DNA of 64,000 nt from Methylobacterium sp. J-026 (GTDB taxonomy: Bacteria > Pseudomonadota > Alphaproteobacteria > Rhizobiales > Beijerinckiaceae). Both the position numbers and the translations under genes were made by a program. Shown here piece after piece: positions 37,524 to 46,260 of the stretch (positions are counted from its first letter, which is position 1; each line of letters starts with the position of its first letter). A model generated the notes under the pieces. It had not been told where the DNA came from, made no database searches, and saw nothing but the letters and a program-made list of their open reading frames with translations. The stretch is from NCBI RefSeq assembly GCF_022829585.1, contig NZ_JAKSYC010000100.1:33868-97867 (forward strand), in the 5' to 3' direction.

Positions 37524-37938
37524 TGGCTCAATCCTGGACTGCGATCCACCGCTTGTCCGGTTTAGAGACAAGAAATGGCGATGCCTGGGCATTTGGGCAA
37601 TAGTGATGCCGGCAATAACGTTCTGACGGTTCGTAAGGATTCGGCATCCTCGAAACGTGGTAGGCCGGGGGTTCGGAGCGCAGCGGCGTTCGGGGCATTC
37701 GAGCGGCGTCGGCCTGGCGATCGACCCGATCCCGGTGCCGCAGGCCGCGCTGATTCTCGGTGTGCTCAAGCACGCGCCGCGAATGCCGGCGCGCCGGGCC
37801 CTGAAACGGCTGCAGCCGCGTTCGACACGCGTCCGTGATCCGGGCTTGCCCCGGACCGGGTGTCGGTTCCGGAACAATTGCGGAGACCGACGGTAGATCA
37901 AACACCGCGCGGCCGGTTCGTGCGACGAGGATCCCAGA
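37524..37938. other. 415-bp region without a gene
   Basis: Bases 37524-37640 are slightly AT-richer and probably carry the promoter of the leftward 80-residue gene. Bases 37828-37855 contain ATCCGGGCTTGCCCCGGACC, a short imperfect inverted repeat of the kind that recurs in intergenic DNA of these bacteria. No coding frame is convincing. Confidence 0.45.
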
Positions 37939-38400
37939 TTGGTTCAGACCCCTCCGCACGCGACCGCCCAGGTCGCCGGACACCCGATCCACGCGATGCT
38001 GGTCCCGATCCCGATCGTGTGTTTCCTCGGGACCTGGGTGACCGACATCGCCTACTGGCTCACCGCCAACATGCAGTGGGCGAATTTTTCCGCCTGGCTC
38101 CTGAGCGTCGGGCTGATCGTTTCGGCCCTGGCGGTGCTCGCCGGTCTGGTCGATTTCTTCGGCGACCGCCGCATCCGGCAACTCCGGACCGCCTGGATCC
38201 ACGCCGCCGGCAATGCCGTGGCGCTGGGGCTCAGCATCGTCAATGTCTTCGTGCACAGCCGGGACGCCTACACGTCCGTCGTGCCCACCGGGCTGCTCCT
38301 GTCGAGCGCGGTGGTGCTGATCCTGCTGGTCACCGGGTGGAGCGGGGCGGCCCTGGTTCACCGCCACGGAGTCAGCGTACGAATGGGAGACCGGGCATGA
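37939..38400 (+). CDS. DUF2231 family four-span membrane protein
   Basis: 153 residues starting at TTG. The DUF2231 signature is GHPIHAMLVPIPIVCFLGTW at residues ~14-33, followed by three more spans (for example FSAWLLSVGLIVSALAVLAG and LLLSSAVVLILLVTGWSG) and the conserved RTAWIHAAGNAVAL. The His residues suggest a b-type heme or metal role, which is not established. Its TGA overlaps the ATG of the sorbosone-dehydrogenase-like lipoprotein (ATGA at 38397-38400), a common pairing that suggests an electron-transfer unit; this is inference. Confidence 0.9.
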   Translation: MVQTPPHATAQVAGHPIHAMLVPIPIVCFLGTWVTDIAYWLTANMQWANFSAWLLSVGLIVSALAVLAGLVDFFGDRRIRQLRTAWIHAAGNAVALGLSIVNVFVHSRDAYTSVVPTGLLLSSAVVLILLVTGWSGAALVHRHGVSVRMGDRA

Positions 38401-39749
38401 CCCGCCGTCGACAGATCCTCGCCGCCGCGCTCCTGCTGCCGCTCTCCGCCTGCGGGCCGGATCCCATCGATCCGCAGACCCAGGTCGGGCCGAACCCGCC
38501 CCTGCCCGAACCGCACCAGTATCTGCTTCCGCCGATGCACGTCTCCAGCGCCGTCGGCTGGAAGGACGGGGAGACGCCGCAGGTCGCCCCGGGACTCCAG
38601 GTGAAGGCGCTCGCCACCGGCCTGAAGAATCCGCGCTCGATCCTGGTCCTGCCGAACGGCGACATCCTCGTGGCGGAGAGCGGCGGCCCGACGCCGCCGA
38701 TCAACCGGCCCAAGGAGATCATCATGGGCTGGCTGGAGGCGAAGTCGCATTCCGTCGAGACGCCCGGTCAGCGCATCACGCTGTTGCGGGACGCGGACGG
38801 CGACGGCGTGCCGGAACAGCGCTCCGTCCTCCTCGACAAGCAGAACTCACCCTTCGGGATGGTGCTGGTCGGCAACGACCTCTACGTCGCCGATACCGAC
38901 GCGGTGATGCGCTATCCCTACACGACCGGCGCGACGACGATCACGCAACCCGGCGTCAAGCTCACGGAGCTGCCGGCGGGCCACATCAACCATCATTGGA
39001 CCAAGAGTCTGACCGCGAGTCCCGACGGGACCAAGCTCTATGCCGGTGTCGGATCGAACAGCAACGTCACCGAGAACGGCATCGACGAGGAGAAGGACCG
39101 GGCGGCGATCTGGGAGATCGACCGGGCGACCGGCGCGCACCGGCTCTACGCCACCGGCCTGCGCAATCCGAACGGCCTGACCTTCGAGCCGCAGACCGGG
39201 ACGCTCTGGTGCGTGGTGAACGAGCGCGACGAACTCGGGCCCGATCTCGTGCCCGACTACATGACCTCGGTGAAGGATGGCGGCTTCTACGGCTGGCCGT
39301 ACAGCTACTGGGGCCAGCACGTCGATCCCCGGGTGATGCCCCAGCGCCCCGACCTGGTCGCCGCGGCGATCATGCCCGACTATTCCCTGAGCTCACACGT
39401 GGCCCCGCTCGGGATGACCTTCTACACGGGGTCCGCCCTGCCCCAGACCTACCACGGCGGCGCCTTCGTGGGTGAGCACGGGAGCTGGGACCGGAACCCG
39501 CTGAACGGCTACAAGGTGGTCTACATCCCCTTCGAGAACGGCAAGCCCTCCGGCAAGGCCCGGGACGTGGTCACCGGGTTCGTGACCGACGGGCGCGAGG
39601 CGAAGGGGCGGCCGGTCGGCCTCGCCGTCGACAGCCACGGCGCCCTCCTCATCGCCGACGATGCCGGCGGCACGGTCTGGCGGGTGACGGGTGCGAATTC
39701 GCAGTCGGATGCCGGGCCGGGCACGGGGCAGAACCCCATCCTCCGCTGA
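38397..39749 (+). CDS. PQQ-dependent sugar (L-sorbosone) dehydrogenase-like lipoprotein
   Basis: 450 residues. The signal MTRRRQILAAALLLPLSACG has a lipobox LSAC (Cys19), so the protein is a lipoprotein. The mature part is a six-bladed beta-propeller of the GDH/sorbosone dehydrogenase family: PRSILVLPNGDILVAESGG, NSPFGMVLVGNDLYVADTDA, NHHWTKSLTASPDGTKLYAG, LRNPNGLTFEPQTGTLWC, GGAFVGEHGSWDRNPLNGYK and the final LLIADDAGGTVWRVTG. Family members oxidise sugars or aldehydes with PQQ, though many homologues are uncharacterised. Coupled to the DUF2231 membrane protein upstream. PQQ use fits a Methylobacterium-like host. Confidence 0.9.
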   Translation: MTRRRQILAAALLLPLSACGPDPIDPQTQVGPNPPLPEPHQYLLPPMHVSSAVGWKDGETPQVAPGLQVKALATGLKNPRSILVLPNGDILVAESGGPTPPINRPKEIIMGWLEAKSHSVETPGQRITLLRDADGDGVPEQRSVLLDKQNSPFGMVLVGNDLYVADTDAVMRYPYTTGATTITQPGVKLTELPAGHINHHWTKSLTASPDGTKLYAGVGSNSNVTENGIDEEKDRAAIWEIDRATGAHRLYATGLRNPNGLTFEPQTGTLWCVVNERDELGPDLVPDYMTSVKDGGFYGWPYSYWGQHVDPRVMPQRPDLVAAAIMPDYSLSSHVAPLGMTFYTGSALPQTYHGGAFVGEHGSWDRNPLNGYKVVYIPFENGKPSGKARDVVTGFVTDGREAKGRPVGLAVDSHGALLIADDAGGTVWRVTGANSQSDAGPGTGQNPILR

Positions 39750-40036
39750 GCTCACCGTAAGGGGTGCGCGGCGTCGATCGGGTCCCGTCCACCCGCCACG
39801 ATCGACTCTGCCGGGACCGGCTCCGATGGTCTGCCCCGGCCGGCATGGGCCCTCGCCCACATCGTGTCGCGGATGCGGGCGGCTTCGCCCGCAGGGCGAT
39901 CTTGACCGCCTATCCGGTCTGGTATGGCTGCCGCGCGGGCCCCGGGGCCAGGAACAGCAACCCCGGACCCGGTGTTTCCCTCGGGACCGGCGGCGGCGTT
40001 CCGCGCACGATCGTCGGCAACGGAGGAGCATACGCC

Positions 40037-40291
40037 ATGAAGCTCATTACCCTCACGCTCGCCGGCCTCCTCGCCGCCGCGAGTCCCGCCCTGGCGGCCG
40101 AGACCGGCAGCGGCATGAGCCGGTCCGGGACCGCCAACAGCACCGGTCCGAACGATGCCGGTTCCGGCTCGACGCCGGGGGCGAAGGGCAGCGGACCGTC
40201 GACCGGGTCGCTGAGCCGCTCCGGGACCACCAACAGCACGGGCGCGAACGATGCCGGATCCGGCGCGAAGCCCGGCTCGACCGGCCGCTGA
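40037..40291 (+). CDS. Small secreted protein with two tandem 23-residue repeats
   Basis: 84 residues. Signal peptide MKLITLTLAGLLAAASPALA, then a Ser/Gly/Thr/Asn-rich mature part with two copies of the unit SRSGT-x-NSTG-x-NDAGSG-x-x-PG, at residues 27-49 and 59-81 (period 32). Ribosome-binding site GGAGGAG lies ten bases upstream of the ATG. The low-complexity polar composition suggests a disordered secreted or envelope peptide. Function unknown. The preceding 287 bp hold no gene. Confidence 0.7.
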   Translation: MKLITLTLAGLLAAASPALAAETGSGMSRSGTANSTGPNDAGSGSTPGAKGSGPSTGSLSRSGTTNSTGANDAGSGAKPGSTGR

Positions 40292-40612
40292 CCCGGCGGG
40301 CCGGCTTCGGCGCCGATGATAGGTGTTGAGAAGCCCCGCCCGGCCGATGCCGGGCGGAGGCGCAGCCGCGGACCGGTCAGTATCCGCAGTACCCCTATCC
40401 GTCGGAGCACCGATCATTGCCGGGAGGCCCGTGAGAACCGGCGGTGCCATCGTGCGGGTCGCGCCCGTAGGGATAGCCGGCCAGACCGTAGCCGACCCGC
40501 GCGCCTCGGCGCCGGACGGGGCGAAGGCCAGCGCCGCGCGTCGGGCCGCCGATGCGCCCGCGAGGCATTTCAGGGCGTCATCTCCGCGTGGTGGGATCAT
40601 CGGTCGACCACG
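40292..40612. other. 321-bp stretch with possible frameshifted Gly/Tyr-rich gene relic (minus strand)
   Basis: No intact gene. On the minus strand one frame encodes a signal-like tail ALAFAPSGAEAR, and the neighbouring frame continues VGYGLAGYPYGRDPHDGTAG, then meets stops. Together they look like a small secreted Gly/Tyr-rich protein broken by a frameshift, between about 40390 and 40580. Evidence is moderate; it could be coincidence of composition. Confidence 0.35.
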
Positions 40613-40807
40613 TCACGGTCGCGATCCGATTCCGCGCGGCGCCACCGCCTCGTTCGGACCGGGCGGGCTGAGGGTCGCGTCGTCGCCCCGATCGCCGATC
40701 ATCGGTGCGGCAGCCCCGAAGCCGAGGATTGCTTCCACGATCAGGCCGTCGAGCCTGTCGGCGACCTGAAACGCCCCGTCGACCACCCTGTGCAGGATCC
40801 AGTTCAT
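40613..40807 (-). CDS. Hypothetical protein, 64 residues
   Basis: ATG 40807 is preceded by an AGGGGG ribosome-binding site at good spacing. The first half, MNWILHRVVDGAFQVADRLD followed by GLIVEAILGFGAA, is an amphipathic to hydrophobic helix; the remainder is polar and probably disordered. No family recognised. It could be a small membrane-associated peptide. Confidence 0.55.
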   Translation of the reverse strand: MNWILHRVVDGAFQVADRLDGLIVEAILGFGAAAPMIGDRGDDATLSPPGPNEAVAPRGIGSRP

Positions 40808-40893
40808 GGTCCGATCCCCCTGAGGTCCGGCTGCGCCGCCATCCGGTGGCGGCGCGTCGGATGATGAGGCTCATCCGATCCGCATCGGCGGGA

Positions 40894-41010
40894 TCAGACG
40901 AAATGCATCGGCAGAGCGCGGTCGAGCATCTCGGCATAGGTGCCGGCCAGGACGGCGACGGTCGCCACGGCGACGGCGGCGGCGAGGGTGAGGCGGGTGG
41001 TGAAGGTCAT
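40894..41010 (-). CDS. 38-residue single-pass membrane peptide
   Basis: The ATG at 41010 has GGAG nine bases upstream. MTFTTRLTLAAAVAVATVAV is followed by LAGTYAEMLDRALPMHFV, so one N-terminal span carries a short C-terminal tail. It could be a small membrane protein or an uncleaved signal anchor. It lies 86 bp upstream, on the same strand, of the 64-residue gene. An in-frame upstream start at 41097 would add an Arg/Pro-rich leader that looks non-coding. Confidence 0.45.
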   Translation of the reverse strand: MTFTTRLTLAAAVAVATVAVLAGTYAEMLDRALPMHFV

Positions 41011-41189
41011 CGGTCGGCTCCATCGGGTCCGCGTCGGTGTTCGCGGCATGGCACCGATGTAAGCGCGTCCGTTCGGGATTGGCGTGCTCCGGCACACGAG
41101 CGCGGCGCCGTCTCAGGCCTGCCGCCGACCGGGGCGCGCGCCGGATCCGTCGCCTGGAGACGTCGCGTCGGCGCGGAACCGTGCCGTGG

Positions 41190-41651
41190 TCAGCAGCCGC
41201 CGCAGATTGGCTTGGCGGTTTGCTGCCCCTCGCGCTCGAGGCGATCCATGGTGGCGCTCGCGTTCCGGGCCTGGGAGCCGGGCCGGGCTTCGGCAGCGGG
41301 CGGCGTGCTGACCATGCCGTTCGGATCGGCCGCGTCCCCGGAACCTGACCGGCTCCCCTTGCGGGCCGCGACCAGGGCCGGCCGGTCGACTGCGCCCGCG
41401 CGCAGCGGTGCCCAGGCGGCTCGTTCGCGCATCGAGGCATCGAGCTGGGCCGCGGGGTCCACGCCGGTCCCGGCGGCCGCCCCGAGGCCGGGCCTCAGCA
41501 ACTGCCCGGGCTCGGTGCTGCGCGGAAGGGCCACGGTCGAGGCCGCCCTCGGCGGAGCACCCAGGGCGGGCGGCGCCGTCGCTGCCGGACCCAGGCATCC
41601 GCCGAGCGTCAGGGCGCAGCAGAGGAGAGCGGCGGTCCGCAGGGCGACGAT
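41190..41651 (-). CDS. Putative lipoprotein frame lacking a canonical start codon (ATC start or start-loss)
   Basis: The frame is open from a TGA at 41678-41676 down to 41190 and encodes IVALRTAALLCCALTLGGC, a textbook lipoprotein signal with a LGGC lipobox, followed by a Pro/Ala-rich mature part ending AKPICGGC (~153 residues). There is no ATG, GTG or TTG before the lipobox. A strong GAGGAG sits six bases upstream of an ATC codon (41651-41649), exactly where a start belongs. The first GTG (41534) would remove the whole signal. Either ATC initiates translation or the original start was lost by one base change. Function unknown. Confidence 0.5.
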   Translation of the reverse strand: MVALRTAALLCCALTLGGCLGPAATAPPALGAPPRAASTVALPRSTEPGQLLRPGLGAAAGTGVDPAAQLDASMRERAAWAPLRAGAVDRPALVAARKGSRSGSGDAADPNGMVSTPPAAEARPGSQARNASATMDRLEREGQQTAKPICGGC

Positions 41652-41799
41652 GGCGGGCTCCTCGAGGCTCGGGGTTCAGGTCTTGCCGACCGGCCGAAAA
41701 AAGCGAGGTGCGATGCCGACGCTCACGTCCGCGGCATCAACGGTGCGCGTATCCGCAGCAATCTGCGGGATCCGCAACGGTCATCGTGTCTGTAAGTCA

Positions 41800-41875
<76 letters not shown>

Positions 41876-41938
41876 GATCGCGTCCGCGATCCGCCCCGGC
41901 GGCCACCAAGTCCGTCGGGGTGGCGGGCTGATACCAAC

Positions 41939-41967
41939 GCGGCCGGGGACTGTCCACCCCCGGCCGC
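41939..41967 (-). terminator. Strong GC hairpin just after leuA, probable terminator
   Basis: Perfect 10-bp stem GCGGCCGGGG / CCCCGGCCGC with a 9-nt loop, starting 8 bp after the leuA stop. No long U-tract follows in the leuA direction, so termination efficiency is uncertain. Confidence 0.5.
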
Positions 41968-41975
41968 GGATTTTC

Positions 41976-43544
41976 TCATTCCGCCGCGGCATGCTGCGCA
42001 TGCACGCGCACGGCGTGGGCCGCGAGCTTGTTCAGCGCCGAGAGATACGCCTTGGCCGAGGCCACCAGGGTGTCCGGGTCGGCCCCGCGGGCGGTGACGC
42101 TGCGCTCGCCGTCGCGCAGGCGCACCGAGACCTCGGCCTGGGCATCGGTGCCGCCGGTCACGGCGTGGACCTGATACAGCTCCAACTCGGCCGTGTGCGG
42201 CACCAGCGCGGTGATCGCGTTGAACACCGCGTCGACCGGCCCGTTGCCGTCGGCCTCCTCGATCCGCGTGCCGGTCTCGTCGGCGATGCGCAACGTCGCC
42301 CGCTGCGGGCCGCGGGTGCCGGCGATGACCGAGAGGGAAACCAGCCGGAACCGGTCGTGCGCCGTGGCGAGGTTCTCGTCGACCAGCGCCTCGATGTCCT
42401 CGTCGTAGACGTGCTTCTTGCGGTCGGCGAGCGCCTTGAAACGCTCGAACGCGTCCTGGAACTGGTTGTCGGAGAGGTGCAGGCCGAGATCGTCGAGCTT
42501 GGAGCGGAAGGCTGCCCGGCCCGAATGCTTGCCCATCACCAGGGAGGTCTTGGACAGGCCGACCGAGGCCGGGGTCATGATCTCGTAGGTCTCGGAATTC
42601 TTGAGCATCCCGTCCTGGTGGATGCCGCTCTCGTGCGCGAAGGCGTTGCGGCCGACGATCGCCTTGTTGAACTGCACCGGGAAGTTGGTGGCGTGGCTCA
42701 CGAGCTTCGAGGCGCGGGTCAGCATCGTCGATTCGACGCCGGTCTCGTAGGGCAGCACGTCGGCGCGGGTGCGCAACGCCATGACGATCTCTTCCAGCGC
42801 GGCGTTGCCGGCCCGCTCGCCGATGCCGTTGATCGTGCACTCGACCTGGCGGGCGCCGCCCTCGATCCCGGCGAGCGAGTTGGCGATGGCGAGCCCCAGG
42901 TCGTTGTGGCAATGGACCGAGAACACCGCTTTATCGGCGTTCGGCACCCGCTCACGCACGCTGGCGAACATGTCACGATACTCGTTGGGCGTGGCGTAGC
43001 CCACCGTGTCGGGCAGGTTGATCGTCGTGGCGCCGGCCTTGATTGCCGCCTCGACGCAGCGGCACAGGTAGTCGAGGGGGGTGCGGGTCGCGTCCATGGC
43101 CGACCATTCCACGTCCTCCACGAGGTCGCGGGCCTGGGCCACGGTCTTCAGGATGATCTCGACCACCTCGTCCTGGCTCTTGCGCATCTGGTGCGCGAGG
43201 TGGATCGGCGAGGTCGACACGAAGGTGTGGATCCGCGCGCGTTTGGCGTGGCGCACGGCCTCGCCGGCCCGGGCGATGTCGGCGGGGATCGCCCGGGCGA
43301 GGCCCGCGATGGTGGCGCGCTTGGTGCGCCGGGCGATCTCCGACACCGCCTCGAAATCACCCACGGAGGCGATCGGGAAGCCGGCCTCGATGATGTCGAC
43401 GCCCATCGCGTCGAGGAGTTCGGCCACCGCGAGCTTCTCGTCGAAGGTCATGGTGGCGCCGGGGCATTGCTCGCCGTCGCGCAGCGTGGTGTCGAAGATC
43501 ACGATGCGGTCGCGGGCCGGAGCGGTGCTGGTGGACGATGTCAT
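41976..43544 (-). CDS. leuA: 2-isopropylmalate synthase
   Basis: 522 residues. The catalytic barrel begins [19 protein letters not shown], with metal-binding [16 protein letters not shown] and the [13 protein letters not shown] signature ([16 protein letters not shown]). [13 protein letters not shown] is the hinge/active-site His segment. The C-terminal ~130 residues (from ~390) form the LeuA regulatory domain that binds leucine for feedback inhibition. It condenses acetyl-CoA with 2-oxoisovalerate, the first committed step to leucine. The start is ATG 43544. A leader-peptide ORF with a cluster of Leu codons lies 123 bp upstream (43667-43777), so transcription attenuation by leucyl-tRNA supply is likely. 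Divergent from leuB. Confidence 0.96.
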   Translation of the reverse strand: MTSSTSTAPARDRIVIFDTTLRDGEQCPGATMTFDEKLAVAELLDAMGVDIIEAGFPIASVGDFEAVSEIARRTKRATIAGLARAIPADIARAGEAVRHAKRARIHTFVSTSPIHLAHQMRKSQDEVVEIILKTVAQARDLVEDVEWSAMDATRTPLDYLCRCVEAAIKAGATTINLPDTVGYATPNEYRDMFASVRERVPNADKAVFSVHCHNDLGLAIANSLAGIEGGARQVECTINGIGERAGNAALEEIVMALRTRADVLPYETGVESTMLTRASKLVSHATNFPVQFNKAIVGRNAFAHESGIHQDGMLKNSETYEIMTPASVGLSKTSLVMGKHSGRAAFRSKLDDLGLHLSDNQFQDAFERFKALADRKKHVYDEDIEALVDENLATAHDRFRLVSLSVIAGTRGPQRATLRIADETGTRIEEADGNGPVDAVFNAITALVPHTAELELYQVHAVTGGTDAQAEVSVRLRDGERSVTARGADPDTLVASAKAYLSALNKLAAHAVRVHAQHAAAE

Positions 43545-43630
43545 GGCGTTACCCTGTCGCGGGCCGCCCGGCACTGGGCTCGGGGCGGCATGGTGCCCCC
43601 GGGGGGCTGAGAGTCGCGAGTGCAGACGAT

Positions 43631-43673
43631 CCCCTGAAGGCCCAGGCGCGCGCGCCCGGACGGCCCTCAGGGG
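43631..43673 (-). promoter_or_regulatory. leu leader hairpin (attenuator or anti-attenuator)
   Basis: Arms CCCCTGAGGGCC and GGCCTTCAGGGG form a 12-bp stem with one mismatch; the loop carries an inner GC palindrome. The leader-peptide stop codon lies inside the first arm, so a ribosome stalled on the Leu codons just upstream would change the folding. A second GC-rich hairpin (~43580-43605) lies between it and leuA and could be the competing structure. No U-run follows. Confidence 0.55.
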
Positions 43674-43777
43674 CGGGTAAGCAGAAGCGGAAGACGAAGC
43701 CCGGCACGACGCGCACGCGACCGCGGCGCCGTGAGGACGGCGCGGGCGGTCTCGGTCGCTGAGCCGGCTCTGGCCAA
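43667..43777 (-). CDS. leu operon leader peptide (36 residues)
   Basis: A short frame from TTG 43777 with GGGAGAG seven bases upstream. The peptide ends GLRLPLLLTRP, and the five clustered Leu codons (43699-43679) are CTT, CTT, CTT, CTG and CTT. CTT is rare in this GC-rich genome, so ribosome progress would depend sharply on leucyl-tRNA. It stands 123 bp upstream of leuA, with its stop inside a hairpin arm. This is the arrangement of classical amino-acid attenuators. The function is inferred; the peptide itself is unlikely to have another role. Confidence 0.65.
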   Translation of the reverse strand: MARAGSATETARAVLTAPRSRARRAGLRLPLLLTRP

Positions 43778-43954
43778 GGCTCGTCTCTCCCGGGTGAAGC
43801 GCGGACGGCGTGATGCAGCACCCGCGCGGTGGGCGGCAGAGGTAGCGCCCGCGTGGCCCAAACACAAGGGCGGCCGCGACGCGGGCGCCTTGCCAATCGC
43901 GGTGCGCCCTCGATAAAGCCGCCCGGCCCACCGAGAGAACCCGCGAGACCGTCC

Positions 43955-45064
43955 ATGGCCAGCTACAAGCTCCTGCTCCTGCCCGGCGACGGGATCGGCC
44001 CCGAGGTCGCGGGCGGCCTGCAGGTCGTGCTGGACGCCCTCAAGGAGACCGGGCTCGCCGCGTTCGAGACCGAGACCGACCTCGTCGGCGGCTGCGCCCT
44101 CGATGCCCATGGCAGCCCGCTCTCGGACGCGACCCTGGGGCGGGCCAGGGATGCGGACGCGATCCTGCTCGGCGCGGTCGGCGGCCCGAAATGGGCCGGC
44201 GTCGCCTACGAGAACCGCCCCGAGGCCGGTCTGCTGCGCCTGCGCAAGGATCTGGAGCTGTTCGCCAACCTGCGCCCGGCGATCTGCTACCCGGCGCTCG
44301 CCGAGGCCTCCGCGCTTAAGCGTGAGCTGGTCGAGGGCCTCGACATCATGATCGTGCGCGAGCTCACCGGCGGCGTCTATTTCGGCGAACCGAAAGAGAT
44401 CACCACGCTGCCGGACGGCTCCAAGCGGGCCGTGGACACGCAGGTCTACACCACGGCCGAGATCGAGCGGATCGCCCGCGTGGCCTTCGATCTGGCGGGC
44501 AAGCGCTCCGGCCGGGTCGCCTCGGCCGAGAAGCACAACGTGATGAAGTCCGGCGTGCTGTGGAAGGAGGTCGTCACCAAGGTTCATGCCGAGCACTACG
44601 CCGACATCGAACTGGAGCACGTGCTGGCCGACAACTGCGCCATGCAGCTCGTGCGACGGCCCAAGCAATTCGACGTGCTGGTGACCGACAACCTGTTCGG
44701 CGACGTCCTGTCCGACCTCGCCGCGATGCTCACGGGCTCGCTCGGCATGCTGCCCTCGGCCTCGCTGGGCGCGGTCGATGCGAGCGGCGTGCGCCGGGCG
44801 CTCTACGAGCCCTGCCACGGCTCGGCCCCGGACATCGCCGGCCAGGACAAGGCGAACCCCATCGCCATGATCGGCTCGCTGACCATGTGCCTGCGCTACT
44901 CCTTCGGCCTCGGCGAGGCCGCGGACGCCCTGGACGGCGCCATCACCGACGCCCTGGCCGGCGGTGCGCGCACGGCCGACATTGCCGGCCCGGACACGAA
45001 CCCCATCGGCACGCGCGCCATGGCCTCGGTGGTGGCCGACGCCCTCCGGAGCCGCGTCCGCTAA
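43955..45064 (+). CDS. leuB: 3-isopropylmalate dehydrogenase
   Basis: 369 residues, normal LeuB length. The start MASYKLLLLPGDGIGPEV and AILLGAVGGPKW begin the fold. RPEAGLLRLRKDLELFANLR is the substrate loop with conserved Arg residues, RELTGGVYFGEP the catalytic Tyr region, EKHNVMKSGVLWKEVV the Lys region, VTDNLFGDVLSDLAAMLTGS the metal-site Asp region, and EPCHGSAPDIAGQDKANPIA the NAD site. It oxidatively decarboxylates 3-isopropylmalate in leucine synthesis, so it works two steps after LeuA, encoded divergently 410 bp away. The leuCD genes are not in the window. Confidence 0.96.
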   Translation: MASYKLLLLPGDGIGPEVAGGLQVVLDALKETGLAAFETETDLVGGCALDAHGSPLSDATLGRARDADAILLGAVGGPKWAGVAYENRPEAGLLRLRKDLELFANLRPAICYPALAEASALKRELVEGLDIMIVRELTGGVYFGEPKEITTLPDGSKRAVDTQVYTTAEIERIARVAFDLAGKRSGRVASAEKHNVMKSGVLWKEVVTKVHAEHYADIELEHVLADNCAMQLVRRPKQFDVLVTDNLFGDVLSDLAAMLTGSLGMLPSASLGAVDASGVRRALYEPCHGSAPDIAGQDKANPIAMIGSLTMCLRYSFGLGEAADALDGAITDALAGGARTADIAGPDTNPIGTRAMASVVADALRSRVR

Positions 45065-45173
45065 GGGGGACGCGGGCGCGTCGCGGCACCGGGCTCGCTG
45101 CCCGACCGTCCGTGACGCATAGCGAACGGGCGCGACCTTCGCTATGACGCGCCGATCGAGGAACGGGAGCGTC

Positions 45174-45956
45174 ATGAAGGCCGGCGACGGGACATCCGAG
45201 CGCGCGAGCGCGGATTTCGGCTTTGAGCGCGTGGCGCTCGACGAGAAGCAGGGGCGCGTCGACAGCGTTTTCCACTCGGTCGCCCGCCGCTACGACATCA
45301 TGAACGACCTGATGTCGGCGGGCCTGCACCGGGCCTGGAAGGCGCAGCTCGTCTCGATGCTGCGGCCGCCGCATGGCCGGCCCTTCGCGCATCTCGACGT
45401 CGCCGGCGGGACCGGTGACGTGGCGTTCCGGGTCCTGGCCGCGGGCGGCCCGCGCACCCGGGTGACGGTGCTCGACATCAACGAATCGATGCTGCGCGTC
45501 GGCGCGGAGCGGGCGCGGGAGAAGGTCGAGGGCGCGGGCGACCGGATCGCCTTCGTCGCCGGAAATGCCGAGAGCCTGCCCCTGCCGGACGCTGCCTTCG
45601 ACGCCTACACGATCGCCTTCGGCATCCGGAACGTGCCGCGGATCGAGGTCGCCCTCGCCGAGGCGCGGCGGGTGCTGAAGCCCGGTGGACGCTTCCTGTG
45701 CCTCGAATTCTCCGCCGTCGACATCCCGCTGCTGGACCGGATCTACGACGCCTACTCGTTCAACGTGATCCCGCGGATCGGCGCCCGGGTGGCGGGCGAC
45801 GCGGATTCGTACCGCTATCTCGTGGAATCGATCCGGAAATTCCCGACCCGGGGCGCCTTCGCCGGGATGATCGAGCGCGCCGGCTTCCGCCACGTCACCG
45901 ACCGGCCGCTCACGGGCGGGGTCGTGGCGATCCATTCGGGCTGGAAGGTCTCCTGA
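45174..45956 (+). CDS. ubiE: Ubiquinone biosynthesis methyltransferase UbiE
   Basis: 260 residues. UbiE/COQ5 motifs are [20 protein letters not shown] near the N-terminus, the SAM site [33 protein letters not shown] and [16 protein letters not shown], and the C-terminal [17 protein letters not shown]. It C-methylates the demethylated benzoquinol ring in ubiquinone synthesis. GGGAG precedes ATG 45174. ubiB follows on the same strand after a 420-bp gap containing palindromic repeats. Confidence 0.95.
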   Translation: MKAGDGTSERASADFGFERVALDEKQGRVDSVFHSVARRYDIMNDLMSAGLHRAWKAQLVSMLRPPHGRPFAHLDVAGGTGDVAFRVLAAGGPRTRVTVLDINESMLRVGAERAREKVEGAGDRIAFVAGNAESLPLPDAAFDAYTIAFGIRNVPRIEVALAEARRVLKPGGRFLCLEFSAVDIPLLDRIYDAYSFNVIPRIGARVAGDADSYRYLVESIRKFPTRGAFAGMIERAGFRHVTDRPLTGGVVAIHSGWKVS

Positions 45957-45994
45957 TCTTGGCCATCAGCGCGCGCCGCTACCCCTTGTGCGTA

Positions 45995-46020
45995 CGGGTC
46001 AGGGGTGGAGGTGGTGCAGA
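45995..46020. repeat. Class B dispersed repeat (copy 2, partial)
   Basis: Shares GGGTCAGGGGTGG-x-GGTGG continuing TGCAGA with 33768-33790, differing at one or two positions. A complementary stretch with CTGCACCAGCTCCGACTCCT lies ~25 bp downstream, so the copy is also palindromic. Confidence 0.6.
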
Positions 46021-46124
46021 GGCGACCGCCGGGATCCATCCTGCACCAGCTCCGACTCCTGTCCACGAGGGCGATGGCCTGCGCGGGTTTCGCGCCGGTA
46101 CCCATCGCCGAGCGCGACATGCCC

Positions 46125-46260
46125 CCCCTCCCGTGCGGGAGAGGGTTGGGGTGAGGGGCGGGACGGCTCAGGATCGCGACCACCATCGCGGCGCGTTCGG
46201 GCCGAGCCTCCTCCGGCGAGGGCGCGCCCCTCACCCTGTCCCTCTGGCGCACGGGAGAGG
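46125..46260. repeat. Class A dispersed palindromic repeat (copy 2)
   Basis: Left arm CCCCTCCCGTGCGGGAGAGG then GTTGGGGTGAGGGG; right arm CCCCTCACCCTGTCCCTCTG then GCGCACGGGAGAGG; ~68 bp between. Same core as 23285-23375. Confidence 0.75.

Noticed and set aside
41685..41715. A-run near 41695 as an intrinsic terminator
   Set aside because: A six-base A/T run exists but no stable stem precedes it on either strand.
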